Part shown: piece after piece, positions 1-8,736 of the stretch
Position numbering within the stretch: the stretch's first letter is position 1
How the letters are laid out: each line of letters opens with the position of its first letter
Assembly: GCA_947462925.1 (NCBI GenBank)
Contig: CANHQP010000002.1
Span: forward strand, 1-64,000
DNA from: Flavobacteriia bacterium
Lineage (GTDB): Bacteria > Bacteroidota > Bacteroidia > Flavobacteriales_D > Crocinitomicaceae
Length of the DNA: 64,000 nucleotides
Direction of reading: 5' to 3'
Program-made: the position numbers and the translations under genes
Notes under the pieces: generated by a model
Database searches by the model: none
The model's input: the letters and a program-made list of their open reading frames with translations, nothing else
What the model was told of the DNA's origin: nothing

Positions 1-20
1 ATGCGCTTTATTTTAAAAGG

Positions 21-143
21 TTACCTGCGGTGCTGCTATCGCGGTCTGAAAACGTGATATTAGCTTCGCTGCATCCTTCGGAAGTGTCGGTGATCTACTC
101 CACTAGCGCTGCGTAGGTTCGCTTCGCAGCATCCTTCGGAAGT
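21..143. repeat. Non-coding repeat cluster at window start
   Basis: No gene is supported in the first 350 bases. A 23-base unit containing gcatccttcggaagt occurs twice (63-85 and 121-143) with one mismatch. The 14-mer ttacctgcggtgct at 21-34 recurs exactly at 16103-16116 inside another intergenic element. The block looks like the edge of a dispersed non-coding repeat whose left part lies outside the window. Confidence 0.5.
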
Positions 144-325
144 CCTCCAAAAGTCTACATTTTCAGTGTGCCTTTAAAAACCTTTCTTCCAAGGCCAAAA
201 CTGTATTTATTATTGAGTTTACCAAAAAAATTAATTTTCCACGAAACACTCATTTAGGATAATAAAAGTTGTCTTAAAGATTTCGAAATGTGTTTCCATA
301 AAACCCAAAAATGGCCATTAATTCG

Positions 326-333
326 TACTTTTG
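326..333 (+). promoter_or_regulatory. -7 promoter box of the MBL hydrolase gene
   Basis: TACTTTTG matches the Bacteroidota -7 consensus TAnnTTTG exactly and ends 19 bases before the ATG at 353. I see no good -33 TTTG. The box argues for the start at 353 rather than an upstream in-frame ATG at 311. Confidence 0.4.
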
Positions 334-352
334 TGACAGCAAAAAATTCAAC

Positions 353-1000
353 ATGAAATTAACAGTTCAAGGTTTTACGTTCAATCCTTTTCAGGAAAAT
401 TCTTACATTGTTTTCAACGAACAAAAAGAAGCAGTGATTGTCGATCCGGGCTGTTATACGCGGGAGGAACAACAATTCTTTTTGAATTACATAAAACAAA
501 ATGAATTAGAACCTTTGGCATTGTTGAACACCCATTGTCACATCGATCACGTGATGGGAAACGCTTTCATTATGCGCAATTTTGAAGTTGATTTATATGC
601 ACATAAATTGGATTTACCCACTTTGGGAATGGTACAATATTCAGCAAATTTATACGGAATGGATGCTTACGAAGCTTCTCCAGAGCCGACGAAATTTGTG
701 GAAGAAGGTGATAAATTGACCTTCGGTGGCATTGAATTGGAAGTCATTTTTGGTCCTGGACACGCGCCTGGACATGTTGCATTTTACAATCCCGAAAATC
801 AATTTGTTTTGAGCGGAGATATTTTGTTTCAAGGAAGTTTTGGTCGCTACGATTTACCTGGTGGAAGCTTGGAAATTTTGAAAAAAACAATCACAGAAAA
901 AATGTTCAAATTGCCCGAAGAAACGTTAGTCTATTCCGGTCACGGCGCAGTAACGACCATTGGAATTGAGAAAATGAATAATCCGATTTTGAGTTATTGA
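353..1000 (+). CDS. Metallo-beta-lactamase-fold hydrolase, glyoxalase II-like
   Basis: A 215-residue cytosolic protein of the metallo-beta-lactamase fold. The metal-binding signature HxHxDH is present as THCHIDH (H61, H63, D65, H66), with later metal-ligand candidates in GPGHAPGH and the C-terminal SGHG. Length and motifs fit the hydroxyacylglutathione-hydrolase-like (YcbL/GloB-type) group common in Bacteroidota, which hydrolyse thioesters. The real substrate cannot be read from sequence, and glutathione use should not be assumed in this phylum. The start at 353 is chosen because homologues begin near the KLTVQGF segment and a -7 box lies between this ATG and the earlier one. Confidence 0.85.
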   Translation: MKLTVQGFTFNPFQENSYIVFNEQKEAVIVDPGCYTREEQQFFLNYIKQNELEPLALLNTHCHIDHVMGNAFIMRNFEVDLYAHKLDLPTLGMVQYSANLYGMDAYEASPEPTKFVEEGDKLTFGGIELEVIFGPGHAPGHVAFYNPENQFVLSGDILFQGSFGRYDLPGGSLEILKKTITEKMFKLPEETLVYSGHGAVTTIGIEKMNNPILSY

Positions 1001-1053
1001 TTAAATACGTCGGAGCTTCGCGCTCAATTTGTTGGTTGATTTATTGGTCTTTT

Positions 1054-1084
1054 CCTCCCCCTTAATCCCCCTCCAAAGGGGGAA
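1054..1084 (+). repeat. C-rich hairpin repeat, copy 1
   Basis: The block reads cctcccccttaatccccc followed by tccaaaggggg, whose second half can fold (ccccctccaaaggggg). Related copies lie at 41990-42020, 42079-42110 (opposite orientation) and 56257-56288 (opposite orientation). All are intergenic. This copy is followed by tcttaaaatcctaa-type sequence, which also accompanies the copies near 41.9 kb. Confidence 0.7.
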
Positions 1085-1123
1085 CAAAGTCTTAAAATCC
1101 TAATTTCTTAAAATCTTAATATC

Positions 1124-1591
1124 TCATTCAAAAGAAATCAAAACCGCACCCTTATCAACCACGTCACCTGCTTGAATTTCGATGGATTTTACAATTCCAA
1201 CACCTTCAGATTTCAAGACATTTTCCATTTTCATGGCTTCTAAAGTCAATAATGGATTTCCAACTTCGACTTCATCGCCTACTTTCACGTCTATTCCAAC
1301 AATTCTTCCTGGCATTGGAGATTTCAATTGTTGCAATTTGCGCACTTTGATTTTGTCTAGGCCTAATTCAGAAATCAATTGATCCAAGGGACCATCTTTA
1401 GAAACAACAAATTCACGGTGGTTAATCTTGATTTTCAATTTTCGATCTTCCAAAGATTCTTCCATCAATTCTCCATGAAAAATTTGTCCTTTGTGTTCAA
1501 CACTGAAAAAGCGATCATCTTCCCAAACAACATTGCTTTGGTGATTTACAACAACTTTTTCACCATCTAATTTCCAATTCTGATTTGCCAT
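1124..1591 (-). CDS. Biotin carboxyl carrier protein subunit
   Basis: A 155-residue protein ending in a biotinyl/lipoyl domain. The canonical biotinylation motif EAMKMEN is present with the acceptor Lys at about residue 121, 34 residues from the C-terminus. The family carries biotin between the biotin carboxylase and carboxyltransferase subunits of acyl-CoA carboxylases. The beta-rich N-terminal half resembles Bacteroidota acetyl/propionyl-CoA carboxylase carrier subunits rather than E. coli AccB. No carboxylase partner genes are adjacent. The start MANQNW is preferred over an ATG 14 codons upstream. The gene is divergent from the M1 aminopeptidase across about 96 bases, which must hold both promoters. 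Confidence 0.85.
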   Translation of the reverse strand: MANQNWKLDGEKVVVNHQSNVVWEDDRFFSVEHKGQIFHGELMEESLEDRKLKIKINHREFVVSKDGPLDQLISELGLDKIKVRKLQQLKSPMPGRIVGIDVKVGDEVEVGNPLLTLEAMKMENVLKSEGVGIVKSIEIQAGDVVDKGAVLISFE

Positions 1592-1687
1592 TTGTCCTTG
1601 TTTATACTGCAATATTACGAACATTTCAGCCATTGTGAATTATTTCCTTGCTTAAAAAGAATAAAATTCTCAGCTTTGACCTATAAA

Positions 1688-4354
1688 ATGAAATTTATGT
1701 ACCGCATTTACATTGTTATCGGGTTGGTTATTTTATCAGCTTGTGGAACAAACAAGAAAAAAGATTCTGAAATTGATTGGAGTGAAGTTGAAATGGTTAA
1801 CGAAACCTCTGGCGCAGAGGAATATGATTTTGACGATGAGTCTTATGAAGAATTAGTTGAAACTGAACGTCCTGTTTATCAAGCAACAGAAACGGTTTTT
1901 ACAGATTTGATTCATACCAAATTAGAAGTAAGTTTTGATTGGTCAAAATCTTGGATGTTTGGGAAAGCTACAATAACTGCGAAACCTCATTTTTATGCTT
2001 CCGACAGTTTGTTTTTGGATGCCAAAGGAATGGAAATCAAAAAAATAAACATTGGCGCTCAAGCGTTAAATTTCAAATATTCAGACGATAAATTGCGTAT
2101 CAAATTAGATAAAGTTTATTCTAGAAATGACAAATACAACATTGTCATCGAGTACGTCGCCAAACCTGACGAAAGGAAAACATCTGGAAGCGAAGCAATC
2201 ACAAGCGACAAAGGTTTGTATTTCATCAATCCTAAAGGAGAAGATCCGAATAAAATGCCTCAAATTTGGACACAAGGTGAAACGGAAGCGAGTTCAGTTT
2301 GGTTTCCAACGATTGATGCTCCAAATGTGAAAACAACCGAAGAAATTTACATCACTGTTGACAATAAATTTGCCACTTTATCCAACGGAAAATTAATGAG
2401 TTCTATCAAAAATGCGGATGGAACACGAACAGATTATTGGAAACAAGATTTGCCACACGCACCATATCTTTTCATGATGGGAATTGGTGAATTTAAAATG
2501 GTGAAAGATTTCTATACGCGTCCGAACGGAACGAAAATGGAAGTGAATTACTACGTTGAGCCAGCTTGGGAGCAATCGGCAAAAGCGATTTTTGGAGAGA
2601 CACCGAAAATGATTGAATTTTTCTCCAAATTAACTGGCGTAGAATACCCTTGGGATAAATACAGTCAAATCGTTGTAAGAGAATATGTTTCAGGTGCGAT
2701 GGAAAATACTGGAGCAGTTATTTTTGGAGATTATGCCTACAAAAATGCAAGAGAATTATTGGACGACGACGACAATTCAACGATTGCACACGAACTTTTT
2801 CACCATTGGTTTGGAGATTTAGTTACTGCTGAATCTTGGTCAAATTTGACACTGAACGAATCTTTCGCCAACTATTCTCAGTATTTGTGGGACGAATTCA
2901 GATATGGAATTGATGAAGCTGATTATAACGCAGAAAAAGAAGCGGACGGATATTTTCAAAGTGCGGACAATGGAACAACGCATGACTTGGTTTGGTTTGA
3001 ATATGAAAATCAAGAACAAATGTTCGATGCACATTCATACAACAAAGGTGGAAGAATTTTGCACATGTTGCGCAATCATTTGGGTGATGAAGCATTTTTC
3101 TTAGGTTTGAAAAACTACCTAAACGCCAATAAATTCAAGGCTGCTGAATTTACACAATTGCGTTTGGCTTTTGAAGAAGTTTCAGGTCAAGACTTAAACT
3201 GGTTTTTCAATCAATGGTATTTGGATGAAGGACATCCTGTGATCAGCGTGAGTCAATCATTGAATGAAGAAACCAGCCAAGTTGAAATATTTATTCACCA
3301 AGAAACGCAGAACGGAACCATTTTCAAAATGCCTCTTGAAATCGCGATTCATGATGAAGCAGGAATTACGATTCACTCAATTGTATTTGAACAGCAAAGT
3401 AAAAGTTTTATTTTCCCCGTCACTGGCGCGGTTAAAACCATCATTTTTGACAATCAACACATGCTTTTGGCGAATGTGACCGATGATAAACCAGTCCAAC
3501 AATATGTAAACCAATTCTATGTAGGAAAGAGATACGCTGATAGAAGAGATGCTTTATTGTTTGGTATTGCTGAAGAAGAACCATTGCCGCCATTGGCTGA
3601 AAAAATGGTCCTAGATGCATTGAAAGATCCTTTTTGGGCGATTCGAAATTTAGCGATTGACAGGGCTAATTTGTTGTCTCCTGAATCAATAACACAAGCA
3701 AGTGAAATTATCAAAAACATCGCGTTGACTGACCCGAAATCGGCAGTTAGAGCAACAGCGATCACATTTTTACAAGATAAAATCACCGCAGAGGAATTGG
3801 AAAAATTAGCACTTTCAATGATTGGAAACGATCAATCTTATTCTGTTTTAAGTGCAGCTTTGGGCGCCTTGAGTAGTTCAAATCCTGACTTAGCAATGAC
3901 AGAAGCGAAGAAATTGGAAACTGAAAATTCTTCCAAAATGCTTTCAGGAATTGCTCAATTGTATGCCACTCAAGGAACTGAAAAAGAAATGGCATTTTTT
4001 GAAAAAGTGATCAATGATAATAAATTGAATGGTTTAGATGCACTTTTTGCGATGAACTCTATGACTATTTATATGACACGTCAATCTGTTGAACTTCAAT
4101 CCAAAGCTTTGGGATTGTACAAAAAAGAATTGGCAAATGGAGGAATTTATGTGATGATGTTTTTACCACAAAATGTTGATTACATGATCAAGATGGTATC
4201 AGATGAAATGGAAAAAACGAAAGCGGAAATCAAAGCTTATGAAACCAATAAAGATCCATTGTACGCAGATCAGGCGCGCAAGAAACTGAAGCAACAGCAA
4301 ACCATTGTTGATGAATTGAGTGTTTTTTATGCGGAGATAAATGTTGAAAAATAG
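1688..4354 (+). CDS. M1-family zinc aminopeptidase, predicted lipoprotein
   Basis: An 888-residue gluzincin peptidase. The N-terminus is a lipoprotein signal (hydrophobic stretch ending LSAC before GTNKKK), so the enzyme is probably anchored to a membrane facing the periplasm or cell surface. The M1 exopeptidase motif GAMEN is visible, and the zinc site HExxH-x18-E is intact: H368, E369, H372 and E391. The C-terminal third from about residue 600 looks like the helical repeat domain of M1 enzymes. M1 aminopeptidases remove N-terminal residues from peptides, here probably in peptide scavenging. The first in-frame ATG at 1592 was rejected because the signal peptide begins at 1688. Confidence 0.92.
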   Translation: MKFMYRIYIVIGLVILSACGTNKKKDSEIDWSEVEMVNETSGAEEYDFDDESYEELVETERPVYQATETVFTDLIHTKLEVSFDWSKSWMFGKATITAKPHFYASDSLFLDAKGMEIKKINIGAQALNFKYSDDKLRIKLDKVYSRNDKYNIVIEYVAKPDERKTSGSEAITSDKGLYFINPKGEDPNKMPQIWTQGETEASSVWFPTIDAPNVKTTEEIYITVDNKFATLSNGKLMSSIKNADGTRTDYWKQDLPHAPYLFMMGIGEFKMVKDFYTRPNGTKMEVNYYVEPAWEQSAKAIFGETPKMIEFFSKLTGVEYPWDKYSQIVVREYVSGAMENTGAVIFGDYAYKNARELLDDDDNSTIAHELFHHWFGDLVTAESWSNLTLNESFANYSQYLWDEFRYGIDEADYNAEKEADGYFQSADNGTTHDLVWFEYENQEQMFDAHSYNKGGRILHMLRNHLGDEAFFLGLKNYLNANKFKAAEFTQLRLAFEEVSGQDLNWFFNQWYLDEGHPVISVSQSLNEETSQVEIFIHQETQNGTIFKMPLEIAIHDEAGITIHSIVFEQQSKSFIFPVTGAVKTIIFDNQHMLLANVTDDKPVQQYVNQFYVGKRYADRRDALLFGIAEEEPLPPLAEKMVLDALKDPFWAIRNLAIDRANLLSPESITQASEIIKNIALTDPKSAVRATAITFLQDKITAEELEKLALSMIGNDQSYSVLSAALGALSSSNPDLAMTEAKKLETENSSKMLSGIAQLYATQGTEKEMAFFEKVINDNKLNGLDALFAMNSMTIYMTRQSVELQSKALGLYKKELANGGIYVMMFLPQNVDYMIKMVSDEMEKTKAEIKAYETNKDPLYADQARKKLKQQQTIVDELSVFYAEINVEK

Positions 4355-4376
4355 GGGGTAAAAAGCAATAATTAAT

Positions 4377-4425
4377 GGAGTATTTACTTTTTAAGAAATA
4401 GAAAGTAAATACTCCAATTTTTTTA
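4377..4425 (+). terminator. Rho-independent terminator between convergent genes
   Basis: A perfect 14-bp stem (4377-4390 with 4402-4415, ggagtatttacttt) with an 11-base loop is followed by aattttttta on the plus strand. It terminates the aminopeptidase transcript. Only a weak T-run follows on the minus strand, so its use for purD is uncertain. Confidence 0.85.
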
Positions 4426-5700
4426 TCAAACTACATCAAAACCGATGTCTTTTCTAAAGTAAGCCTTTTCGAATTCAATGTTTTCAATTGTTCCATAAGA
4501 TCTAAGAAGTGCATTTTCGATATTTTTCCCGTAGGAAGTTACCGCTAAAACACGTCCACCTGCTGACATGATTGCAGGTCCATCGGCACTTGTACCAGCA
4601 TGGAAAACCAAACTATCTTTTACGCTATTCAAGCCGTAAATCACTTTACCCGTTTCATATTCTTCAGGATAACCACCAGAAACCATCATTACAGTGGTAG
4701 CAGATCTTTCGTCGAATTGAATGTCTCTTTCTGAAAGCGTGTTAGAAGCAACGCCTTCAAATAAGTCCAATAAATCAGATTTTAGGCGTGGAATTACCAC
4801 TTCAGTTTCAGGATCACCCATGCGGCAATTGTATTCAATCACATAAGGTTCACCTTTCACGTTAATGATTCCAAAAAAGATGAAACCTTTGTAAACCAAA
4901 CCTTCTGCTTTCAAACCTTTGACGGTTGGAATGATGATTTGATTTTCGATTTTATCTTTGAAAGTTGCATCTGCAAAAGGAACTGGAGAAACAGCGCCCA
5001 TTCCGCCGGTATTCAAACCTTTATCGTTTTCGCCAATGCGTTTATAATCCTTTGCTTCAGGCAATGTTTTGTATGAATCTCCATCTGTAATAACAAATGC
5101 AGACATCTCGATTCCTTTTAAAAATTGTTCGATTACTACACGAGAACTTGCATCACCAAATTTTGCATCAGCCAACATGGATTTTAATTCTTTTTTGGCT
5201 TCGTCCAAGGTTTCTAAAATTAAAACTCCTTTTCCAGCAGCTAAACCATCTGCTTTCAATACATAAGGTGCTTTCATTGATTCCAAAAACTTATACCCTT
5301 TTTCTAAGGTATCTTTGGTGAAAGTGGCATATTTTGCAGTTGGAATGTTGTGACGCATCATGAATTCTTTCGCAAAATCTTTGCTTCCTTCTAATTGTGC
5401 AGCCGCTTTGGATGGACCAATTACTGGAACCTTCATCAATTCAGCATCTGCCACAAAGAAGTCATAAATTCCAGCAACCAAAGGGTCTTCAGGACCAACA
5501 ACAACCATGTTGACATTGTTTTCTAAAACAAACGTTTTTATTCCTTCAAAATCAGTAGGTTTCAAAGCTACATTCGTTCCATGATTGCGTGTTCCTGCAT
5601 TCCCTGGAGCGATAAATAGTTGATCCAATTGCGAACTTTTCGCCATTTTCCATGCCAATGCATGTTCTCTTCCTCCTGATCCTAGTAATAAAACTCTCAT
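4426..5700 (-). CDS. purD: Phosphoribosylamine-glycine ligase (GAR synthetase)
   Basis: This 424-residue protein matches the usual PurD length. It begins MRVLLLGSGGREHALAWK, the family's N-terminal signature, and carries the ATP-grasp region with GPEDPL, KADGLAAGKGV and the metal-binding segment NCRMGDPETE. The enzyme joins 5-phosphoribosylamine and glycine with ATP to give GAR, the second step of purine synthesis, in the cytosol. It lies 38 bases downstream of purQ on the same strand, and the two are probably co-transcribed. Confidence 0.97.
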   Translation of the reverse strand: MRVLLLGSGGREHALAWKMAKSSQLDQLFIAPGNAGTRNHGTNVALKPTDFEGIKTFVLENNVNMVVVGPEDPLVAGIYDFFVADAELMKVPVIGPSKAAAQLEGSKDFAKEFMMRHNIPTAKYATFTKDTLEKGYKFLESMKAPYVLKADGLAAGKGVLILETLDEAKKELKSMLADAKFGDASSRVVIEQFLKGIEMSAFVITDGDSYKTLPEAKDYKRIGENDKGLNTGGMGAVSPVPFADATFKDKIENQIIIPTVKGLKAEGLVYKGFIFFGIINVKGEPYVIEYNCRMGDPETEVVIPRLKSDLLDLFEGVASNTLSERDIQFDERSATTVMMVSGGYPEEYETGKVIYGLNSVKDSLVFHAGTSADGPAIMSAGGRVLAVTSYGKNIENALLRSYGTIENIEFEKAYFRKDIGFDVV

Positions 5701-5738
5701 ATTTGTTTGGAAATTGATTTAGGTGAATCTATTATGGA

Positions 5739-6425
5739 TTAGCAATTTTTCAATAAGGATTCGAACAATAATTTTCCGTCTTCATTGTTCAACGCTTGAT
5801 CAGCTGCCCTCTCTGGATGCGGCATCATACCGAATACATTTTTTCCGACATTTCGAATTCCAGCAATGTTGTTCACTGCACCGTTTGGATTAAACTCTGG
5901 TGCAATTTCACCATTCTCTGAGCAATATTGAAAAATAACTTGGTTATTGTCGTATATTTTTTTCAATGCATCTTCACCTGCATAGAATCTTCCTTCGCCA
6001 TGTGCGATTGGAATTTGGTATGCACGATTCAGGTCTAAATCTTTGGTGATTGCAGAGTCGTTAGAAGCTGGTTTTAGATACACATTTTTACAAATGAATT
6101 TTTGGTTGTCGTTGTGCAACAATGCACCGTCTAGCAAGCCTGATTCTGTCAAAATTTGAAAGCCGTTGCAAACTCCCAAAACATATCCGCCTTTGTTTGC
6201 GTGATTGATAACTTCTCCCATGATTGGAGAAAGTTTGGCAATTGCACCTGAACGCAAGTAGTCTCCGTAGGAAAATCCACCTGGAAGCACCACAAAATCA
6301 ACGCCTTTCAAATCGGCTTCTTTGTGCCAAAGTTTTTCTACTTTTTGCCCCATCAATGTTTCCAACACGTAAACCATGTCTTCATCGCAATTTGAACCAG
6401 GGAATGTAACAACACCAAATTTCAT
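5739..6425 (-). CDS. purQ: FGAM synthase glutaminase subunit
   Basis: A 228-residue class I glutamine amidotransferase. It shows PGGFSYGDYLR, the nucleophile Cys86 in GVCNGFQ, and the His/Glu of the triad in MPHPERA. PurQ supplies ammonia to PurL for conversion of FGAR to FGAM. A free-standing PurQ implies a short PurL and a PurS elsewhere, because large PurL carries this domain itself; neither is in the window. The start MKFGVV is chosen over an ATG three codons upstream. A TACTTTTG -7 box lies at 6478-6485 on the minus strand. Confidence 0.96.
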   Translation of the reverse strand: MKFGVVTFPGSNCDEDMVYVLETLMGQKVEKLWHKEADLKGVDFVVLPGGFSYGDYLRSGAIAKLSPIMGEVINHANKGGYVLGVCNGFQILTESGLLDGALLHNDNQKFICKNVYLKPASNDSAITKDLDLNRAYQIPIAHGEGRFYAGEDALKKIYDNNQVIFQYCSENGEIAPEFNPNGAVNNIAGIRNVGKNVFGMMPHPERAADQALNNEDGKLLFESLLKNC

Positions 6426-6477
6426 GTGTATCAATTTTATATTTTGAACTGCAAGAATTACTTCTTGAAAATTGACA

Positions 6478-6485
6478 CAAAAGTA
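6478..6485 (-). promoter_or_regulatory. -7 promoter box of purQ-purD
   Basis: On the minus strand this reads TACTTTTG, a full match to TAnnTTTG, about 52 bases before the purQ start. No convincing -33 element is visible at the expected distance, so confidence is limited. Confidence 0.35.
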
Positions 6486-6589
6486 GTCATTTCAAAGCCA
6501 TTTAGAATGAAAAAATTGACTTTTTTTTGAATCAAAATTGTCCATTGAAATTTAGAAAATAAAGCACAAGTTTTACGGATTTAGCTCTA

Positions 6590-7576
6590 TTATTTAATAA
6601 AAAACTTGCCAATAGAAAATAAGAACGTAGCGTAAAAAAGAATGGTAGCAAACATCTGTGTTCTCTTGTGGAAAAAAGAAAATGGTAGAAAAAGTACCAA
6701 GGCAATCATTCCAAAACTGAACCATTCGTATTGTTTTAAAAACAATATTTCTACTGTGCCTAAACCGATTCCGATGAACATAAAAAGGAAAATGATGGCC
6801 GTTAATTTTCTAAATCTGATCGAACTTTTGGTGTTTTTAATTCTAATTCCCCACAGGCTAAGTAATGCTGAAAATGCAAAAAGTCCCATTGAAATTAAGA
6901 ATAGCAATTGTTTTTGCGTATAATTTACAGAGGTTTCGATAAAATTCCAATTGATTTGATTTTTACTCCACAATACCATTAAAAACCCATAAATCAAGGG
7001 TGTAATAAAGCCAATGGTTGAAAGAAATGTTTCCCGAAAAACGAATGGTCTGATTCTCGTAAGCATAAACCATAACATGGGAAATCCGAATATCAGGGGA
7101 GGATGAAAACTGGCTGCACAGCCATACAAGAACCCCGCATTGAAAGCAATTTTTCTACCATCTAAATTATTTTCTAGTTCAAATAATTGAAATAGGGAAA
7201 GGATTAAAAATGTATGTGCTATTAATACACCATCGATTTGATAAAAAGAGTGGTAGAAACTCATTAAGACCGTATATAGTAAGGATACTACATAGGTGTT
7301 TTTGTCATAAAAAGTATTGATATTAAATAAAAAATTGAGCAGTAGAGCATTCACAAGTACCAAAATACCAGGGATATATTGTAACCAATCAAAGCCTACA
7401 TCAATTGGATTGGACAACATAAAGCTTCCCCAAAGACCCAAATCAACTTCTTGAGAAATTTCAAAGAAAATCGTTTCCGAACTCAACATTCCACTGTTGA
7501 GCATGATGTATCCTCCTATCACCAAAGGCAATAAGAACAATACCAACAATTGATTTCCTAAAAATATTCTAATCAT
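6590..7576 (-). CDS. Polytopic inner-membrane protein, DUF6427-like
   Basis: A 328-residue, very hydrophobic protein with roughly eight to ten predicted membrane helices and short loops. Its position beside purine genes and its size match a Bacteroidota family of unknown function that I recall as DUF6427; this is memory of the family, not a search result. There are no catalytic motifs I can name. The start MIRIF is chosen because a -7 box (TAACTTTG on the minus strand, 7583-7590) overlaps the earlier in-frame ATG at 7585. That leaves a leader of only a few bases. Confidence 0.6.
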   Translation of the reverse strand: MIRIFLGNQLLVLFLLPLVIGGYIMLNSGMLSSETIFFEISQEVDLGLWGSFMLSNPIDVGFDWLQYIPGILVLVNALLLNFLFNINTFYDKNTYVVSLLYTVLMSFYHSFYQIDGVLIAHTFLILSLFQLFELENNLDGRKIAFNAGFLYGCAASFHPPLIFGFPMLWFMLTRIRPFVFRETFLSTIGFITPLIYGFLMVLWSKNQINWNFIETSVNYTQKQLLFLISMGLFAFSALLSLWGIRIKNTKSSIRFRKLTAIIFLFMFIGIGLGTVEILFLKQYEWFSFGMIALVLFLPFSFFHKRTQMFATILFYATFLFSIGKFFIK

Positions 7577-7744
7577 GGACGCCAAAGTTAATGAAATCTG
7601 TCAAGCTATAGAAATTCGATTTATTTGGTCTATCCATTTACAACAAAAAGTCAATAATTTGTGGCAATTTTCAACGTTTTTGACTGCTTGCTATTTAGAA
7701 AAATTCCATTCTAAAATTGTTATGCACTTTTTTAAGAAAGAATG

Positions 7745-7775
7745 TTGATAATTACTTAAAAAATGTTTTACTTTG
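7745..7775 (+). promoter_or_regulatory. Promoter of the 63-residue membrane protein
   Basis: TTG at 7745-7747, a 20-base spacer and TTACTTTG at 7768-7775 fit the Bacteroidota promoter pattern with one mismatch in the -7 box. The position excludes translation from the ATG at 7763 and supports the one at 7799. Confidence 0.45.
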
Positions 7776-7798
7776 TCCTAAGTTTAAAACTAGAAATT

Positions 7799-7990
7799 AT
7801 GAATTCAAGAGAAATGTGGTGGTCAATTGGAGATGGTTTACAATCATTTTTAGGCATGTTTTACGACAATATTGGTAACATTTTCAATTATTCTTGTATC
7901 GTTCTTGGATTTGTTGGTCTATTTTATTGGTTGAATTTGCAACGTAAGTTCAATAATGAAGCAGCAAACAATCCTGATCAAATCAAGTAA
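7799..7990 (+). CDS. Small single-pass membrane protein
   Basis: A 63-residue protein with an amphipathic, Trp-rich N-terminus, one clear membrane helix at about residues 32-51, and a short charged tail. Small proteins of this layout (possibly the DUF6341 group) recur beside DUF6427-like genes in Flavobacteriales, and such a gene is directly upstream in divergent orientation here. Function is unknown. A strong terminator begins 20 bases after the stop codon, so this is a monocistronic unit. Confidence 0.65.
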   Translation: MNSREMWWSIGDGLQSFLGMFYDNIGNIFNYSCIVLGFVGLFYWLNLQRKFNNEAANNPDQIK

Positions 7991-8009
7991 TTTTCAGGTC
8001 AAAATATTC

Positions 8010-8037
8010 AAGGTTGTCTTCCAGGCAACCTTTTTTT
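8010..8037 (+). terminator. Rho-independent terminator
   Basis: Stem 8010-8019 (aaggttgtct) pairs with 8023-8032 (aggcaacctt) through one G-T pair, with a 3-base loop and a run of seven T. It ends the small membrane protein transcript and separates it from ispD. Confidence 0.9.
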
Positions 8038-8059
8038 GTTTGTATTAATTGGTAAATAT

Positions 8060-8731
8060 ATGAAGCACACAATCATCATTACAGCCGGAGGAATTGGCAA
8101 AAGAATGGGTGGAGAAATTCCAAAGCAATTTCTTTTGCTCGCAGGAAAACCTGTTTTGATGCATACTATTGAACGTTTTTATCAATTTGACAATCAAGCA
8201 CAAATCATTCTCACACTTCCAAACGAATGGAAAGATTATTGGGAAGAATTGTGCGATAATCTAGATTTTAGTATTTCGCACGAAATTATTGACGGCGGAA
8301 AAGAACGTTTTCATTCCATACAAAACGCTTTGCAAATTGCACACGGAGAATTAATTGGTGTGCACGATGGAGTTCGTCCATTGGTCAGTATTTCAACGAT
8401 TGAAAAATGTTTTCACACTGCCAAAGCCAAAGGAAATGCCATTCCCGTTTTAGAAGTAAAAGAGTCTTTGAGAAAACTTGAAAATAATCACTCAACTGCG
8501 CTTGTACGAAGTGAATATCGCTTGGTGCAAACTCCACAAGTCTTTAAATCAGATGTTTTGAAGAAAGCCTATAAACAGTCATTTCATTCGGCCATTACAG
8601 ACGATGCTTCTTTGGTGGAATCTTTAGGTATTCAAATTAACCTAGTGGAAGGCAATGATGGCAATATCAAAATTACAACTCCTGTTGATTTACAATTGGC
8701 TGAATTGCTACTAAAATCAGAAAATAACTAG
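8060..8731 (+). CDS. ispD: 2-C-methyl-D-erythritol 4-phosphate cytidylyltransferase
   Basis: A 223-residue cytosolic enzyme of the MEP isoprenoid pathway. It transfers CMP from CTP to MEP. The CTP-binding loop is visible as TAGGIGKRMGGEIPKQF, followed by GGKERFHSI, HDGVRPLV and TDDASLVE, all IspD signatures. Length is typical. No ispF partner is adjacent. dxr and dxs of the same pathway occur elsewhere in this window. The start at 8060 is preferred because the glycine loop then begins near residue 8; the upstream in-frame ATG overlaps the preceding terminator. Confidence 0.95.
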   Translation: MKHTIIITAGGIGKRMGGEIPKQFLLLAGKPVLMHTIERFYQFDNQAQIILTLPNEWKDYWEELCDNLDFSISHEIIDGGKERFHSIQNALQIAHGELIGVHDGVRPLVSISTIEKCFHTAKAKGNAIPVLEVKESLRKLENNHSTALVRSEYRLVQTPQVFKSDVLKKAYKQSFHSAITDDASLVESLGIQINLVEGNDGNIKITTPVDLQLAELLLKSENN

Positions 8732-8736
8732 TGTAT

